Below, one piece after another: positions 1 through 12,600 of a stretch of 64,000 nucleotides of DNA (positions are counted from its first letter, which is position 1; the number at the start of each line of letters is the position of its first letter). The notes under the pieces were generated by a model. The model saw only the letters and a program-made list of their open reading frames with translations. It made no database searches and was not told the origin of the DNA. The stretch lies in the NCBI GenBank assembly GCA_037576195.1, contig CM075104.1, forward strand, positions 27,358,211-27,422,210. Reading direction: 5' to 3'. The translations under genes and the position numbers were made by a program. Source of the DNA: Phytoseiulus persimilis (lineage: Eukaryota; Arthropoda; Arachnida; Mesostigmata; Phytoseiidae).

Positions 1-2848
1 GGGGCTGATTCATGTTGACCCCATGGCAGAGGAATCTCGATTCATAGTGATTGGAATGATGAGCGGCGATCGCCATTTGTGGCTCACTCCTTGGTGATTC
101 CTTGGCTCCCGAGAGCAACCAACTCAGCGTTTGTTTCATTCATCTTCCGCTGCTCGAATGTTTTTGCTTGCATCGATTTCGGTTGCAAGACAGATCGAAA
201 CAGCCCCAGATTTCTGACGTCCCAACTGTGAGCACTGGGGGAACAGATTACACTGACAAAAACAGAATCACAAAAATCAGAGAACTTCCTCTTGACAGAC
301 GTTTTCTGCAATGGAAACGGCATTACCGAAGCAGTATCCATTTGGGCCTCATGTGAGAAGAGCCAACCTCTACTATGTGGACAAACCGATCGGTTTCCCG
401 GGCGTAGAGTGGCCTCTCTACTCATGAGATCAGATTCCACAATGCGGGGGATTCTTGACGACTGAATTCCGAGAGCAGCCTCCAAAGTTGGGAACGCACG
501 AAGTTATTTCGGCTAAAGATGTTGGTAATTGTACGCAAGCACAGAGAAGGTTTGCTGTTGTGTGCCCCGATGTGATGAAGTACCAGCTCCGAGAACCACC
601 GCATTGCCACGCGTAACTTCTCTAGTCCGGGCTATCCGACTCATTCCAGCGAAGCAAAACACGGATGCGACTCGAGCTGCTCGCTCGCCGCTGGCGAAGC
701 TCATCACACGCAATACGCTGGCTTGGTCTTCCGGGAGCCGGCGAAGCCGAAGTAGACAATTACAACACTGTTCCTCTTCATGCCGATACCCAGTGTGAGC
801 GTCTGTACCATTCGAATCGAATTTATTTTCATCGTTGAGCATCGCCCAGAAACGCGTTGGCCATCCTCTTACTCCTCCATAGTCAAAAAAGATATTGGGA
901 TACCTGCCGCGTGCCAGAACAACAAGCGCGAAATTACAAAGTATGATTCGGATTATGAGAAGTTATGAAGAAACTCAAAATCTATGGTCCGCTGCAATGC
1001 TGCAGCGTGCGAATCCACGCCTCGAAACTTTTTCCATTCCCGCGCGTACAGCAGGTCGTCCCAGTTCAGCATACGCCAACTGGAAGTTTGGGTTACGTGA
1101 AGCCTAAATTGATCCTCAATCTCGCGGCAGCCCACCGTCCAGTTTGAAACGCATTAGGAGGAGGGGTGACACGACGCGTTGCTCGATCGTTCATTCATCA
1201 TCTGCCATCTGATGTGCACATACCTGTGCACATCACACACTTCGGAATAGAGTCATTGGGCTGAGTTGAAGATTTTTCCACTCGCTAAACAACGTTCCAG
1301 GCAAGGCGTTCAAGTCCGTGTTGTCACTCAGAGGTTTCGGGACCTATGCTGCAAAACATGCGTTAGATCCGGATCAAAGGGAAGCAAAATAGCGAACTGG
1401 TTTCCCACGGAATCACATTCAAACTTGAGCCCGGCAATCGTTCAAAGAAGTGCGATGAAGCGATCGGGGTCTTTTTTCGGTTGCGAATGGACGTCCAGAT
1501 AATGTAGGATTTCGCTATGACCGCCTCGCGCCTCAATCTTGTGCACAAAGCATCTGAAATTTCCATTATCGTGGAGCTTTGTGCTCAACGAAGTGTTTCA
1601 CTATAGGTTTAAAACTTTGAAGCTCGTCTGAAGACAAAGAACAACATGCCCTCGCATGCAGGTTTGGGCCTCTGCTTGCCAACGGACCACGATTTCTGGA
1701 CCCGACGAAATTTCGTGCAGGCTGGTGCCAAGTTCGTGAGATTTTGAGGCCCTGATGCGGAGAGAGGAGTTCACCTGGAGTGCCAGTGGAGATTTCCCTC
1801 AAATGACAAGAATCGGATAAAATGACCAGACGTGTGAAGTAGAAGCTCCCCACACCAATCCAACGCTCCGGGTGATGCGGCCGGGCAGAGCTTCCCACTC
1901 AGTGCTTTCCTGTTTGCGCTCTCGGGGTCAAGACAATGGGCGAATATAACTGTGTACTCGTCCAGTTTTCGTGCGTGTCGGCAGAGCACTGTGTCATCGC
2001 AACCTTTCACAAAACTTCTTCCAAAAGTCTGATGATCAGTCGGAAGTTTACACTCGGCACCGGAGGAATATTTCCGCTCATTGATCGCATTCAGCAACGT
2101 CCCAAACTTTCTCCTTCTCGTGTTCCATTTCTCTCCACGGAACAACGGAGCCGTCTCAAGCCGGATCGTTGTCGTTGTTCTCGCTCGAGGTCAGTTCCCA
2201 GACATTCCTCGAAGCCGTGGCCTGCTGACCCGCTCGGCGTCTTCTTCGTTAGTCCTCCATACATTCGTTGCTTTAGGGCTCTCCAGTCAAACGGGACCTC
2301 TCCCGATCCGTAGTTCAGAACCATCCTCGAAGAGAGCCGAGCAAAAGCAAAGGGCTTATTCATGTTTTTTTCACTCTGCGGAAGCCATTGCGCGGATCAC
2401 CCGTCGCAGACGCGGTTGCTGTACTCAGGAATTCACAGACGCTCCGGTCATGCGAGCTGTATCCCGATCAAAGCGACCCGCTCACCCTACAAACCTGGCA
2501 GCCGTTGGGAGTTCGAAAAAAGGCTCTCGGGTGGTCTGTCGCGTAGAGGAGTCGCGACAATTCCAGTCATGACAGCCGCTGACACTTTGCAGACTTCCCT
2601 GACTCCCAACGCTTCCAGGGGGTTTCCGGCTAAGCTTCACGAGGAGGCGTCTCCGGTCTCCTAGTTTCCGAATATGTATGTGAATCGCTTTCCGGATGGT
2701 GTTCTGGGAGAATACATTGTACTCGATGAGAAACTTTCACCGTGCATGTCCTTCAGGCAACAGCCGCGAACTCAGGCCTTTTCATCCATGAGGCAGCGGG
2801 CGAAAGAATTTCTTCTGAAGAAGGTCGTTGCTCGAACTCCGTCCTGTG
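1..2848. other. no supported gene
   Basis: Short overlapping frames on both strands, none recognised and none with consistent splice structure. Arginine/serine-rich translations reflect CGA/TCG-rich DNA. Confidence 0.6.
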
Positions 2849-2938
2849 CCAGTTACTCGAGTCCCAGTCATCCGAGCCCCAGTTACCCGGATCCCAGTAA
2901 CCCGAATACAAATTACTCTCTCTCACCGCCAAATCCTC
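2849..2938 (+). repeat. 15-bp minisatellite (four units) plus shared 30-bp flank, copy 1
   Basis: Four units of consensus CCAGTTACCCGAATC occupy 2849-2908, followed by a flank ending CACCGCCAAATCCTC (to 2938). The same arrangement occurs inverted at 4711-4785, with one unit fewer. Because 15 is a multiple of three and the unit lacks stops, it reads as five-residue repeats on both strands, which accounts for open frames here. Confidence 0.8.
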
Positions 2939-2948
2939 GCGCTCTAGA

Positions 2949-2956
2949 GTCACAAC
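2949..2956. repeat. 8-bp target-site duplication of copy A, left
   Basis: GTCACAAC, repeated exactly at 4307-4314 on the other side of the element. Confidence 0.85.
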
Positions 2957-4306
2957 TAGGCTCTGCAAATAACCGCATTTCTGAATAACCGCGCTCACGG
3001 TTAACCGATTACCGCAAATCCATAACCGCGATAACGGTTAACCGCAGAATTGGGACCGAAAACCGCGGTTATACCCGCAAATAACCGCGGTGATATGGGA
3101 GAGTGCCCGGAGACGTGATTCCGAACAGATCCTACATCGATACCATCGTTTTCACGCCTAATCATATTGAAACGAGACATAGCCGAAGACGAAGGAAGGA
3201 AACTACAGCTCCACGATAGCCTTCTCAAAAAAGAGTTTCCACATGAGAGGAAACTTTGTATGATTTCCAGGAAGCTTCTCCTCTTCTATCAGAGAGAAGG
3301 TTCCATTATTAACGGACACAACGAGATCTCAAAACACATCTCATGAGGAATCGTTTTAACAACTCGACGTTGATCAGATGGGGTCGGGAACATTGGTTGA
3401 ACGTTTCAAGTCACGAAATCTTCGACAAACTATACTGATGCAGAAGAGATAATCTTGTAGTTCGGAGCCTCCCGTCCGATGAATGTAGTCAGCAATATCG
3501 GGTTCAACTCCTGACGATCCGCAGAGGAAGTTTGCAAACCGTGGAATGTGGAAGTGGCGCGGATCTCTGCACGGTTTCACGAGCAAAGAGTGCCCAAAGG
3601 CATGCTTCTTTTGTGAGTTGGGATGACTCACGTAGATTCAAAGTCCTGATTCACTAGTTTTTTGTTCATTGGGAATCCTCGAGGTCGTCTTCTGAGCTGC
3701 TTCCAATTTTTGTCTGATTCCAAACTACCACTCCCGGCTTCGATATCATCGTTGCGGTCTTCAAAGAGGGCGTATGTTCTCGGTTCCGACCAGTACATGA
3801 AATATCCCCGTTCCCTGGTAAGACTTCATCACGATTCTTCCATCGACCCTCACAATAGTTACTTCCGCTGTGCTCTGTTCCTTGATCCCACCAGATGCGC
3901 AAAGCTCTGGAAGATTGAGCCTTCCGCCTCCAATGCTGGCTCATCGAGTCCTTGAACGGCTTGCTAATGGGGACATGGAGAGGCTGCATCTGATGTGTGG
4001 TATGTCCAGGTGTAATTGCTAGCCGGGTCCGGCTTTTGGAATCGTGTACGAACTTCGTTTAACGGGAGTCATCACACAGGATGTCACAGTTACAGGAGCA
4101 ATTCATCTGTCTTCAACTTTTGGCGCTCAACTCCAGATCCCCAGCCAGAGTAAGCTCATCAGACACGACTCTTCCTCAGAAAATCATACGTTTCAGAAAA
4201 TTGCGGTGGTAACCGCATTCGCTCGCGGTCATTGCGGTCAAAAACCGCAAAATATTGTCGGGTTTTGCGGTTATTAACCGCGGTTGAATAACCGCTGCAA
4301 AGCCTA
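2957..4306 (+). mobile_element. non-autonomous hAT-like transposon, copy A (1350 bp)
   Basis: Bounded by a perfect 8-bp duplication GTCACAAC (2949-2956 and 4307-4314), which fits the loose hAT target pattern nTnnnnAn. The terminal inverted repeats are TAGGCTCTGCA on the left and TAGGCTTTGCA on the right (read inward). The outer 110-140 bp at each end are packed with AACCGC/GCGGTT units that form palindromes such as AACCGCGGTT. The whole length matches copy B in reverse orientation, and this copy has about 120 extra bp near 3085-3235. Frames inside are short and unrecognised in both copies, so I see no working transposase. Assignment to hAT rests on duplication length and end sequence. Confidence 0.85.
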
Positions 4307-4314
4307 GTCACAAC
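4307..4314. repeat. 8-bp target-site duplication of copy A, right
   Basis: GTCACAAC, identical to 2949-2956. No mismatches, so the insertion is not very old or the site has been spared. Confidence 0.85.
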
Positions 4315-6487
4315 GGACCCCTGGGAGAAGCATAGAAGCTGACTGAAAGAGATATCCCTTCCACTGACGCGACAAGAGTGGAACCTGTAGGAATATACGA
4401 AGTAGTTTTCGTGCAGTGAGGTACAGCGCAATGTACAGTGTATCTCGAGCCCCAGATGTGACGTACGGAATACGAATATCCATTGAATCAACGAGAGAGT
4501 ATCAATATAAGAACATTGAGAACGATACTCCACTGTGACGGATGACTTTCAGAGTCCTAGATGGAATTTCGAAAACTTCAAGCGAGAAAGGAGACTGGAA
4601 CTCTTGGGTAACGTCATTCTCGAGGGATGGCAGTATCGGTTGAGTTGAACTTCCGAAGTTCTATCGGTGCGCCAATCGGCGCTAAGCAGGAGCAAGGAGC
4701 ATCAACGCATGAGGATTTAGCGGTGAGGGAGTGATTTGGATTCGGGTAACTGGGATTCGGGTTAGTTGCATTCGAGTAACTGGTACCCGACCCTCAAACT
4801 CATCGACCTTCATAACTATTGCTGAACCCCCGGTGGGACTCCCGATTCCGCAGTGTCGTCGGACGTGCGCCAGAGCGCGTCGAGTCAACAACAGAGACAT
4901 CCCGGCCGCCATTTGCGGGCAACGTTTCCGACTCATGGGTATCACGAAAGCAAAGGAAGCAACAACGATCCCGCCGATCCGCAACCAGCTCAGAGATCCA
5001 GTTTGGCTCTCCATGCTCACTTGTCACAGCTTCGACGTCCACTCGGGGAGGATTGCCATGGAACACAATTCTAGACAACGGCAGTTTGGCTGATGTTCAC
5101 CATCTCCTGTAGGATCATTCTGGATGGTTCGTTTCGCGGCGCTCCGGGAAGCCCCGCTGCTCGGTCGCGTCCACGGATTCTCACTCCGACCCGAGGTTCG
5201 ATGCTAATCATTCGAACGAGGTTCGATGACGAGTAAGCCAAATGTACTATTGTTGATTCAATGCGCAGTCGTCGGGACCCTCGCAGGGATCGCCGGATTG
5301 TCACCTAATGAGGACAAGCACAAAAGAATTTCGCGGCAGACAAACTCGGAACGGAGCTGACGAACAAAGGAGCCGCTGTCGAGTTCGTCAATTAGTTCCC
5401 AGCAAGGTTCTGCTCTTTCCATGAGAACTCAGCGAGTCGGCCGCAAGGAACGGCATTCATTTTTTGAGAATTCTGTGATCCACTAATGGGAGGTCTGGGG
5501 AGCTTTGAAGTTTTATCATTTCCGCGGTTTCTGAGTCGGTCTGGCGCTTTCGGAGCAATGGCAGAAACGGGTGTAAGCCGATTACATACTGGAATTGATG
5601 GGGCGATCTTCGCACACACGGAGTGGAAGGAGGAGTGGTCGGCACTATAATTCCCGGAGAAAGGGGTTTGCCAGTCACTCGACGAGCTAGCCAGTGTGCC
5701 GACGACCCGTCAGCCTTATCAAGGTTCTCCCCAAGAAGCGCTATCTGTCAGCCGTTACTCGACATCTCGGAACGGTTTCGTCGACGAGTGCGCCTCGCAG
5801 CTCTGAGCTCCGTGGATCCAGCCTTCGCAGTTTTCACTCGTCAGGTGCTTGTGGCAGGAGGAGTAACGGACGCGCGGCGTCACGAACACGGAGCGACCCG
5901 TTCTCATTGTGAGGCTTGTCAGGCTTCAACGATCTGCCGTCCGTCTTGAATTCAGTACTTGAGCGACCCGGATTCCGCACCCGAGTCCGCTGAAACCACC
6001 TCACTTGTTGATAGGAGCGGAAATCCGCAGCTGAACTCGACGAGCTCCTCGTCCGCTCAGTTGATCGGGTCGATCGGCTTGCAGCACCTCCCGCCTGGGA
6101 GGTTCAACGACGCCTCTCTTGATTTCAATATATAGCGATATCCGTGGGTTAAAGAGAACGTGAGGAGGGCGGAAGTTAACTATTGAATGGCTTGGCTTGT
6201 CGCGCCCCTGCCGACCCAGAGGCCCGAGGAAACCGCTCGGGAAAGATCCCCCGCGAGACTCAGCGTGAGAACTTCAAGGAATCGGTCGTTCCTGCGCGTG
6301 ACGGATGCCGTTCGAGGAGCTTCGTCATAAGAGAACTGCCGCTCCCACTGTAACTACGACAGACGGTACCCGATTGGTTCTCAGTATTTTGTTGTCTGAC
6401 CAAGCGAACCACGGTTGAATCAAGGAACCGATGCCGATGTTCTCATAGGCAGAGGTCGGTTCATCACCCCAGCCGAAGAATCAGAGC
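4315..6487. other. spacer between the two inverted hAT-like copies
   Basis: Apart from the minisatellite at 4711-4785, no gene or repeat is recognised. A transcript crossing it would carry the two elements as a foldback stem with this as the loop. Confidence 0.6.
4711..4785 (-). repeat. 15-bp minisatellite (three units) plus shared flank, copy 2
   Basis: Reverse-orientation partner of 2849-2938. It shows GAGGATTTAGCGGTGAGGGA, then three GATTCGGGTAACTGG-type units at 4739-4783. It faces copy 1 across the hAT-like element at 2957-4306. Confidence 0.8.
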
Positions 6488-6495
6488 ATTGTAGC
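6488..6495. repeat. 8-bp target-site duplication of copy B, left
   Basis: ATTGTAGC, repeated exactly at 7715-7722. Confidence 0.85.
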
Positions 6496-7714
6496 TCGGG
6501 TTTGCAACGGTTATTTGACCGCGGTTGATAACCGCAAATATTCTGCGGTTTTTAACCGCAATAACCGCGAGCGAACTGCGGTTATAACCGCATTTAACCG
6601 CAATTTTCCGAAACGTATGATTCTTCGAGAAAGCGTCGTGTCTGATGAGCGTACTCTGGCTGAGAATCAGGAACTAGGTGCGAAGAATTGGAGAGGAATG
6701 ATTTGCTTCTGGAAGTGTGAGATCTTGTGTGATGACTCCCTTTAAACCAAGTTCGTATACGCTTCCGAAAGCCGGACCTGGCTAGCAATTGTACCTGGAC
6801 ACACATCAGGAACATTCTCCTCATGTACCTATGAGCAAGCCGTTCAAGGAATCGATAAGCCAGCATCGGAGGCGGAAGGCTCAATCTTCCAGAGCTTCGC
6901 GCATCTGGTAAGATCAGGGAACAGAGCACAGCGGAAGTAGCTATTGTGTGGTCTGCACCCCCATTGGGAGGCCTCGATAAGAGGACTGTGATGAAGTCCT
7001 ACGAGAAAACGACTATTTATCATGCACCGGTCAGAACGGAGAACATACGCCCGTTTCAAAGCCGACAACGGTGATATCGGAGCCAGGAGCAGTAATTTGG
7101 AGTCAGACAAAAATTGGAAGCACCTCAAAAGACGACCTCGAGAATTCCCAATGAAAAAAAACCGAGAATCAGGACGTGGAATTACGCGAGTCATCTCAAC
7201 CCAACAAGGTAGCATGCCTTTGGGAACTCTTCGCTCGTGAAACCGTGCAGAAATCGGAGCCACTCTCACATCTCAGAGTTTGCAACACTTCTTCAGCGGA
7301 TCGTGAGGAGTTGAACCCGACATTGCTGACTACATTCATCGGGCGGGGGGCCCCAATACAAGATGATCTCTTTTGCATCAGGATAATTTGTCAAAGATTT
7401 CGTGACTTGAAACGTTCAACCAATGTTCCCGGCCCCATCAGATCAAGGTCGAGCTGTAACAAACGAGTCTTTGTGAGATGTGTTTTGAGATCGCGTTGTA
7501 TCCGCTAATTATGTGACTTTCTTCCTGATAAAAGAGGAGAAGCTCCCTGGAAATCTTCCAGGAAGCATTCTTCCATATAACCGCGGTTATTTGCGGTTAT
7601 AACCGCGGTTTTCGGTCCTAATTTTGCGGTTAACCGCTATTGCGGTTATGGATTTGCGGTTATCGGTTAACCGTAACCGCGGTTATTTAGAAATGCGGTT
7701 ATTTGCAAAGCCTA
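6496..7714 (-). mobile_element. non-autonomous hAT-like transposon, copy B (1219 bp)
   Basis: Reverse-orientation copy of the element at 2957-4306. It is bounded by a perfect 8-bp duplication ATTGTAGC (6488-6495 and 7715-7722). The right end read inward is TAGGCTTTGCAAATAACCGC, matching the left end of copy A. The left end is diverged (TCGGGTTTGCA). Subterminal AACCGC/GCGGTT arrays occupy about 6505-6605 and 7575-7710. Compared with copy A it lacks about 120 bp next to the right-hand array and carries scattered substitutions along its length. It is an independent insertion, because its target duplication differs. Confidence 0.85.
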
Positions 7715-7722
7715 ATTGTAGC
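7715..7722. repeat. 8-bp target-site duplication of copy B, right
   Basis: ATTGTAGC, identical to 6488-6495. Confidence 0.85.
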
Positions 7723-9660
7723 CCTCTGTGGCGTTGCGTCAAAGGATCCAGAAGTTTCGTTCTTAAAAGAGTCCCGTTCACAGTTCCCGCTCTCGGAGGC
7801 GCCAATCGTCCAGAAATCGTGATGTGAGAAGAGGAATTGGAACCTTGTCGGATAAAAAGTGCAGAACCAAGACGCTCCGGTGCCGATTCCACAACCTGCA
7901 GAGCGAGGCCCCGAGGGATAGCTCGGACGCGCGTTGAGTACTCTTCTAGAGTTGTGAATGTCGCCACACATTGCCCCTTGGCGCCCGCTATCCGTTCAAG
8001 TCAACCGTTGAATAACCCCTTCCGCCTCTCTAGGGCACTCCGCTTGTTTCTGAATCACCCGTTTACCGGAACATTCCGTGTCGCTTCCGATTCCCGGGAA
8101 GTACCAACGACCGACTACGGATTCGTCTCTCAGGCTGTCTTTCCCTCAAATCCGGTTGCTCACAACTTCCAAGTCCCGTCTCAGTTTCGACTGATCCACG
8201 AGTTGACTGGGTTTGATTTTCCTCTAACATGTACGCATTCATTCTGATCGAAGAGCGTGCTCTTCTTCCGCTAATCCCGCTCGCAGGGTGCTTCCGAGAA
8301 TCGAGTACCTGCATTCCAAATTTTCTCAATCGCTCCGGGATGTATCACATAAGCGTGTATCGACGAGGGACAGGTCTGAAACTGAGTAGGTCATGAACAC
8401 AATTCAAACTCGTGCGGATAATCCGCGCAGGCGGGGGAAAATGAGTTCATGCAGCAAGCCTGATTGAAGACTAAGAAACCCGATGCTGCGGGACCGCTGT
8501 CGAGGAGCTTCATCCAAATTCATCTCTGTATCCATATATTATGCGCAGCCTCACGATGACGCAGAGCGAATTGTTGGGGAAATACGATTCCAAACGAGCG
8601 TCGAGGAAGCGTTACATGCCTCAGGGGTTTTAGTTCGGAACAGTGGCTCATGTTGTCTTCACACCCGTCGGGAGGCTTGAGTGCTCCGCAATTTCGAGCG
8701 AATTCTGAACCAGCTCCCCAGGAAGTTGTTCCCACAAATTCGCAATCCAGTGTGGTCACATTTTCAAAGGCGGGGGAGGAGGACCAGCGAAACTCTCGAG
8801 TTTTGTGGAGGGCTCATGAACGTTTCGGATTGTGGCCCCGAGCCGACCGTGGCAGTTCGCAGCGAAGCCTGGACGAAGTCAGTACATTCCTGAGGATAAC
8901 GGCAGTTTCTGAACAATAAATTCGAGGAACTACCCCCTCCTTCCTCTATTCTCCAACACGGTCCCGATAACCTCACTGTGTTCCAAGAGACGCAGTGACC
9001 AAGAGAGCGCACTGTCTGTTGGAAAGCAGACTGACACATCAAGGATGAAGGTTCAAAACTTGAGGGCGCAAGCAGCTCTCGGAAGGAGAGAAGCACCTTC
9101 GGAATCGGCGCCCACGTCGATCGTTAGCCCCTCAGAGCACCATCGCCGTTGGACGGCACCCCATCAGGACGACGCGACTTCGTTCGCAACGCTCACGAAA
9201 TGAGCAGCAGCTTCCAAGGAAGAATTCACGCCACATTCGACGCATTCTCTTCCCATGGTAGGGTTTTAAAGCCATTCCGGATCGACGGAATTTAAGCATT
9301 GAACTTCGAGGTGAGCGTGCGGAATAAACTCTGACTTTTCGGATCTCCCACGAGTTCCCGGTCGCTTCGTGGTCATGAGAGAGCATGACCTTGCTACGCT
9401 TTCGAATCGAAGCTCGAAACTGTCAGATTCATCTGCGAAACAGCGGTTTCGCCAACTGCTGATAAGTGCTACCATGTCGGTAATCCGCCCATTGGCATGA
9501 CAGGCGACGGCGTTCCATGCATCCGAGAGCGAACTGATATTCGTTTCGGAGTTCTCAGAGCCGTCGGCTCTCGCAAAGCACTAGATCGTGGAGCCAGTGA
9601 ACCTGAACGGATTTCGACGGTGCTCAAAACCAGAATCGAGCACTATTCCGCAAGGATTCC

Positions 9661-9675
9661 GGGGGGGGGGGGGGG
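9661..9675. repeat. poly(G) tract, 15 bp
   Basis: Uninterrupted G run followed by AGCTCTAGAGCTCT, a short palindrome. Confidence 0.95.
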
Positions 9676-12600
9676 AGCTCTAGAGCTCTCTGTTTGTCTC
9701 GTTTCGAGCTTGTTTCAGCGAATTGGACCACTTCAAGCTTTGAAAGGACATCGGGCCTTTCTTCTCGACAAGAGGAGTAGCGTGTCGGACAACCTCGACG
9801 CCCGGGGCGGACCTTCCAGCTGACTGCTCAGATAAGTATTGATGTGATGCGTCATACCATGCTCCGCTCCACTGGTGATGATGGGGCACGGTTTCTTTCC
9901 GCTCCCCGCTGGAGGCCCCTTCAGCCTGTGTCGCGGCAGTTAGGTACCGAAACTGAGTCTGATACCAGACGGAAGCTTTGTCGTGTCACGGAAACCATCA
10001 TTGACGAACTTCGTTGCCCGACCAGATGCTCGTCGATCGAACGTGTGGCCCGCCGCTCGAAACTCTGGTTCCACAATCCAACCACGCCCGAATCCGAGCC
10101 TGGAATACGGACCGCTCAAGTGTCGTGTTGGCCATGAGAACGGAGAACGGCTGCTATTTTGCAACCAAAGCGAAACGAAAGCATAGGTTATGTCCGATGA
10201 CAGTCGTCTGAGCGTCCTCGCCTCACGGGCTACTGCCAGTGACTCCCTCAGTGTGGAGGCCGTCACGATGTCTTCGACAGGTTCGCCGTCTGGGCGGAAC
10301 CTGTGGCTCGCGCGAACTGGTGAAGCTCAGATGCGAACTTCAGCTGCGAACCATTGATCATCACCGGATTTGTCGCACGATAGCATCAGCGAACAGCGTA
10401 TTGGAGCTCCGGAACACGCAGAATCGGACCGGTGGTCCACTCGTCACGCACCGCCGGCTAGGTGACAACTATACAGGAGGTGCTCTTCCAGTGCCCTCCT
10501 TAACAAGATCGACTGACCGACCACAACCCTTCCCGCTAGCCTCAAAAACTCCTGATGGTAGGTCCTTCTAGGCCGAGAGGGAATGCCCTCGGTCAGCGAA
10601 TACTTTCGAACACAGACCGTCAACGAGCATGGAAAGTTCCAAACGGTTTCGATGCAGCGGCTGTTCAATGATCGCCGGAGCTAGCAACGAAAACTCACGA
10701 TGCACGAGGTATCTGTCCTTGATAGCGGAAGAGTTCAATCTTCATTCGAAGAACCTGCGATTGATTCCTGGCGGCCCATTCATTCTCGATATGGATTCCT
10801 GGGCACGAGTCTCGAAGATGAAAGCTCCCCGAGCTGCTCACAGCACGGCCATCTTCCCTCCGGTTGCGCTTCCATCTACTTCAGTCCGTCTATTGCGAAA
10901 GCACTCCAACGAGATCCGCGCTGCCCGAGTTTGCCTCTCTGAAAAAAAACACCGGAAATTTCAACAGAAAATGTTTGCACAGCAACCGATCCAACTCGAA
11001 AATCCTATGTGTTCAATCTCCCGGGATCCATTCATCGACTTCAGATATGAATCCAAGGTCCACAAGCGAATCATCCAATATCCCTGGTAGAATGGCTCGC
11101 CGGGAAAGTGTGACGATTCGAGTCTGCGCGATTTCCATTCCAAGAACAAGTTCTCTCGTTGCCAGATACGGCATGCGACCCTCTCACGAACTCTTACGAT
11201 CAGCATGCTCCTGGAGCTCGATGTGGTGACGTTTCTGACTGTTTCACAATATTCACCTCCCGCTCAGGAATTGCAGGAGATCTGAATGCTGGCAGGATCC
11301 GAGATGTTTCGCCGGCAACTTCCCTCAAGTAAAGTGATCACAGCTCTGAATTCGATATGAGACAGAAAACCTGCATCGCTCCCTCCTGTACGCTGTATGG
11401 AGCTCACGTTGAATGTTCATTCAGGGCACGATCTCCGAAACCTCATCCACAGCTATACGAAATATGGGGGGAATGGTGAATTCGTTCCGACCTCAAAACT
11501 AGAAATCTCGGGAAGCCGTCGCGATTCTTCGCGAATATTTATGTCAAATCTTTGGATCGGGAGCCGAAGCCTTGGTCCCGACTCGCCATCCTATTGGACG
11601 CGTCCTGGAAGATCCGGATCCTCAGAACGAAACCCGTGCCGGAACCTGGGGACCGGTTCATTGCGACGAGTTCTTCCGGGACCCACAGCCTGCTGCATTC
11701 CGTTGCAACCAATTATGAAAATGTCGCAGAATGTCGCGATTTCACATCACAGGCTCGGACTTTCAACTATGATATTAGCGCTATGGATCCGTCGGAGAGA
11801 CGATCGGCCAAAACTACTGGTTTTCAGACGTCTTCTGGTGGGAATCGCGGAGATAAATGATGTGCTTTCAATCGGCCGGAATGTATTCAGGAGCCCGGAG
11901 CGTGTTCTTATCTTCTCGAATCGGCGCAGTGAAGTGGAATCGCCTCGAGTGAGCGAGTCGCAACTCCGAACTAGATATCGAGCAATTTCCGACATCAAAG
12001 AGCAGAACACGGAACGGGGTTCCGAGCTTTGTCGTGTGAGTCAGGCGCACGTTTCATTAACAATTCGAGTTGATCTAGCGGATTCTCTCCGGAAGGAGAC
12101 GGGAAGCCCCTCATTCGAACGCGGAGTTCCATCGAGCCTCTTCAGTCGTCTGCTCCACCAGACGAGGCGGAGCGAGTTGTTGTTCATTGATCGCGGACGG
12201 AGGAAAGGCTTTCGTGCGGGAAGGGTGAGGAAACGAGAGTCGAATCCCTTCTTCCGTTGGGAGTCGTCGGCTGGTTCGCTCGACTGCGTGGATAAGTGGC
12301 CGAGATGCTGGACGGGTGGGGTGCCCAGGCGGACAAATGAATCAATCTTTGACCAACGGTTGGCCGGCTCATGAAGAGCAGCGAACGAGCAGCTGACCAA
12401 GTGAACGGATGTTGTTCGTCCGAGAAACTTCGAATCAGCTGGTCCTGTTCGGCTTCAGTGGAGTTGAGAGAGAATCTTGACCGTCACTGCTCTCCCAGCA
12501 GACAAGCGAGCGTTTACAGCGAGCGACTCGAGCAAGACAAGCAGGAATAACGTTGCACGCAAGAGTAGCGACAGCCCCGGTCGTCGTCCTAGCAGCAGCA

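Noticed and set aside
3374..3631. Frame inside hAT-like copy A, partly shared with copy B
   Set aside because: The shared frame is expected from copy homology; it shows no hAT catalytic or RW motif that I can recognise.
11397..12374. Longest uninterrupted frame, 325 residues, plus strand
   Set aside because: Arg/Ser-rich, no recognised motif, overlapped by other long frames on both strands; explained by TCGA-rich DNA with few stops.
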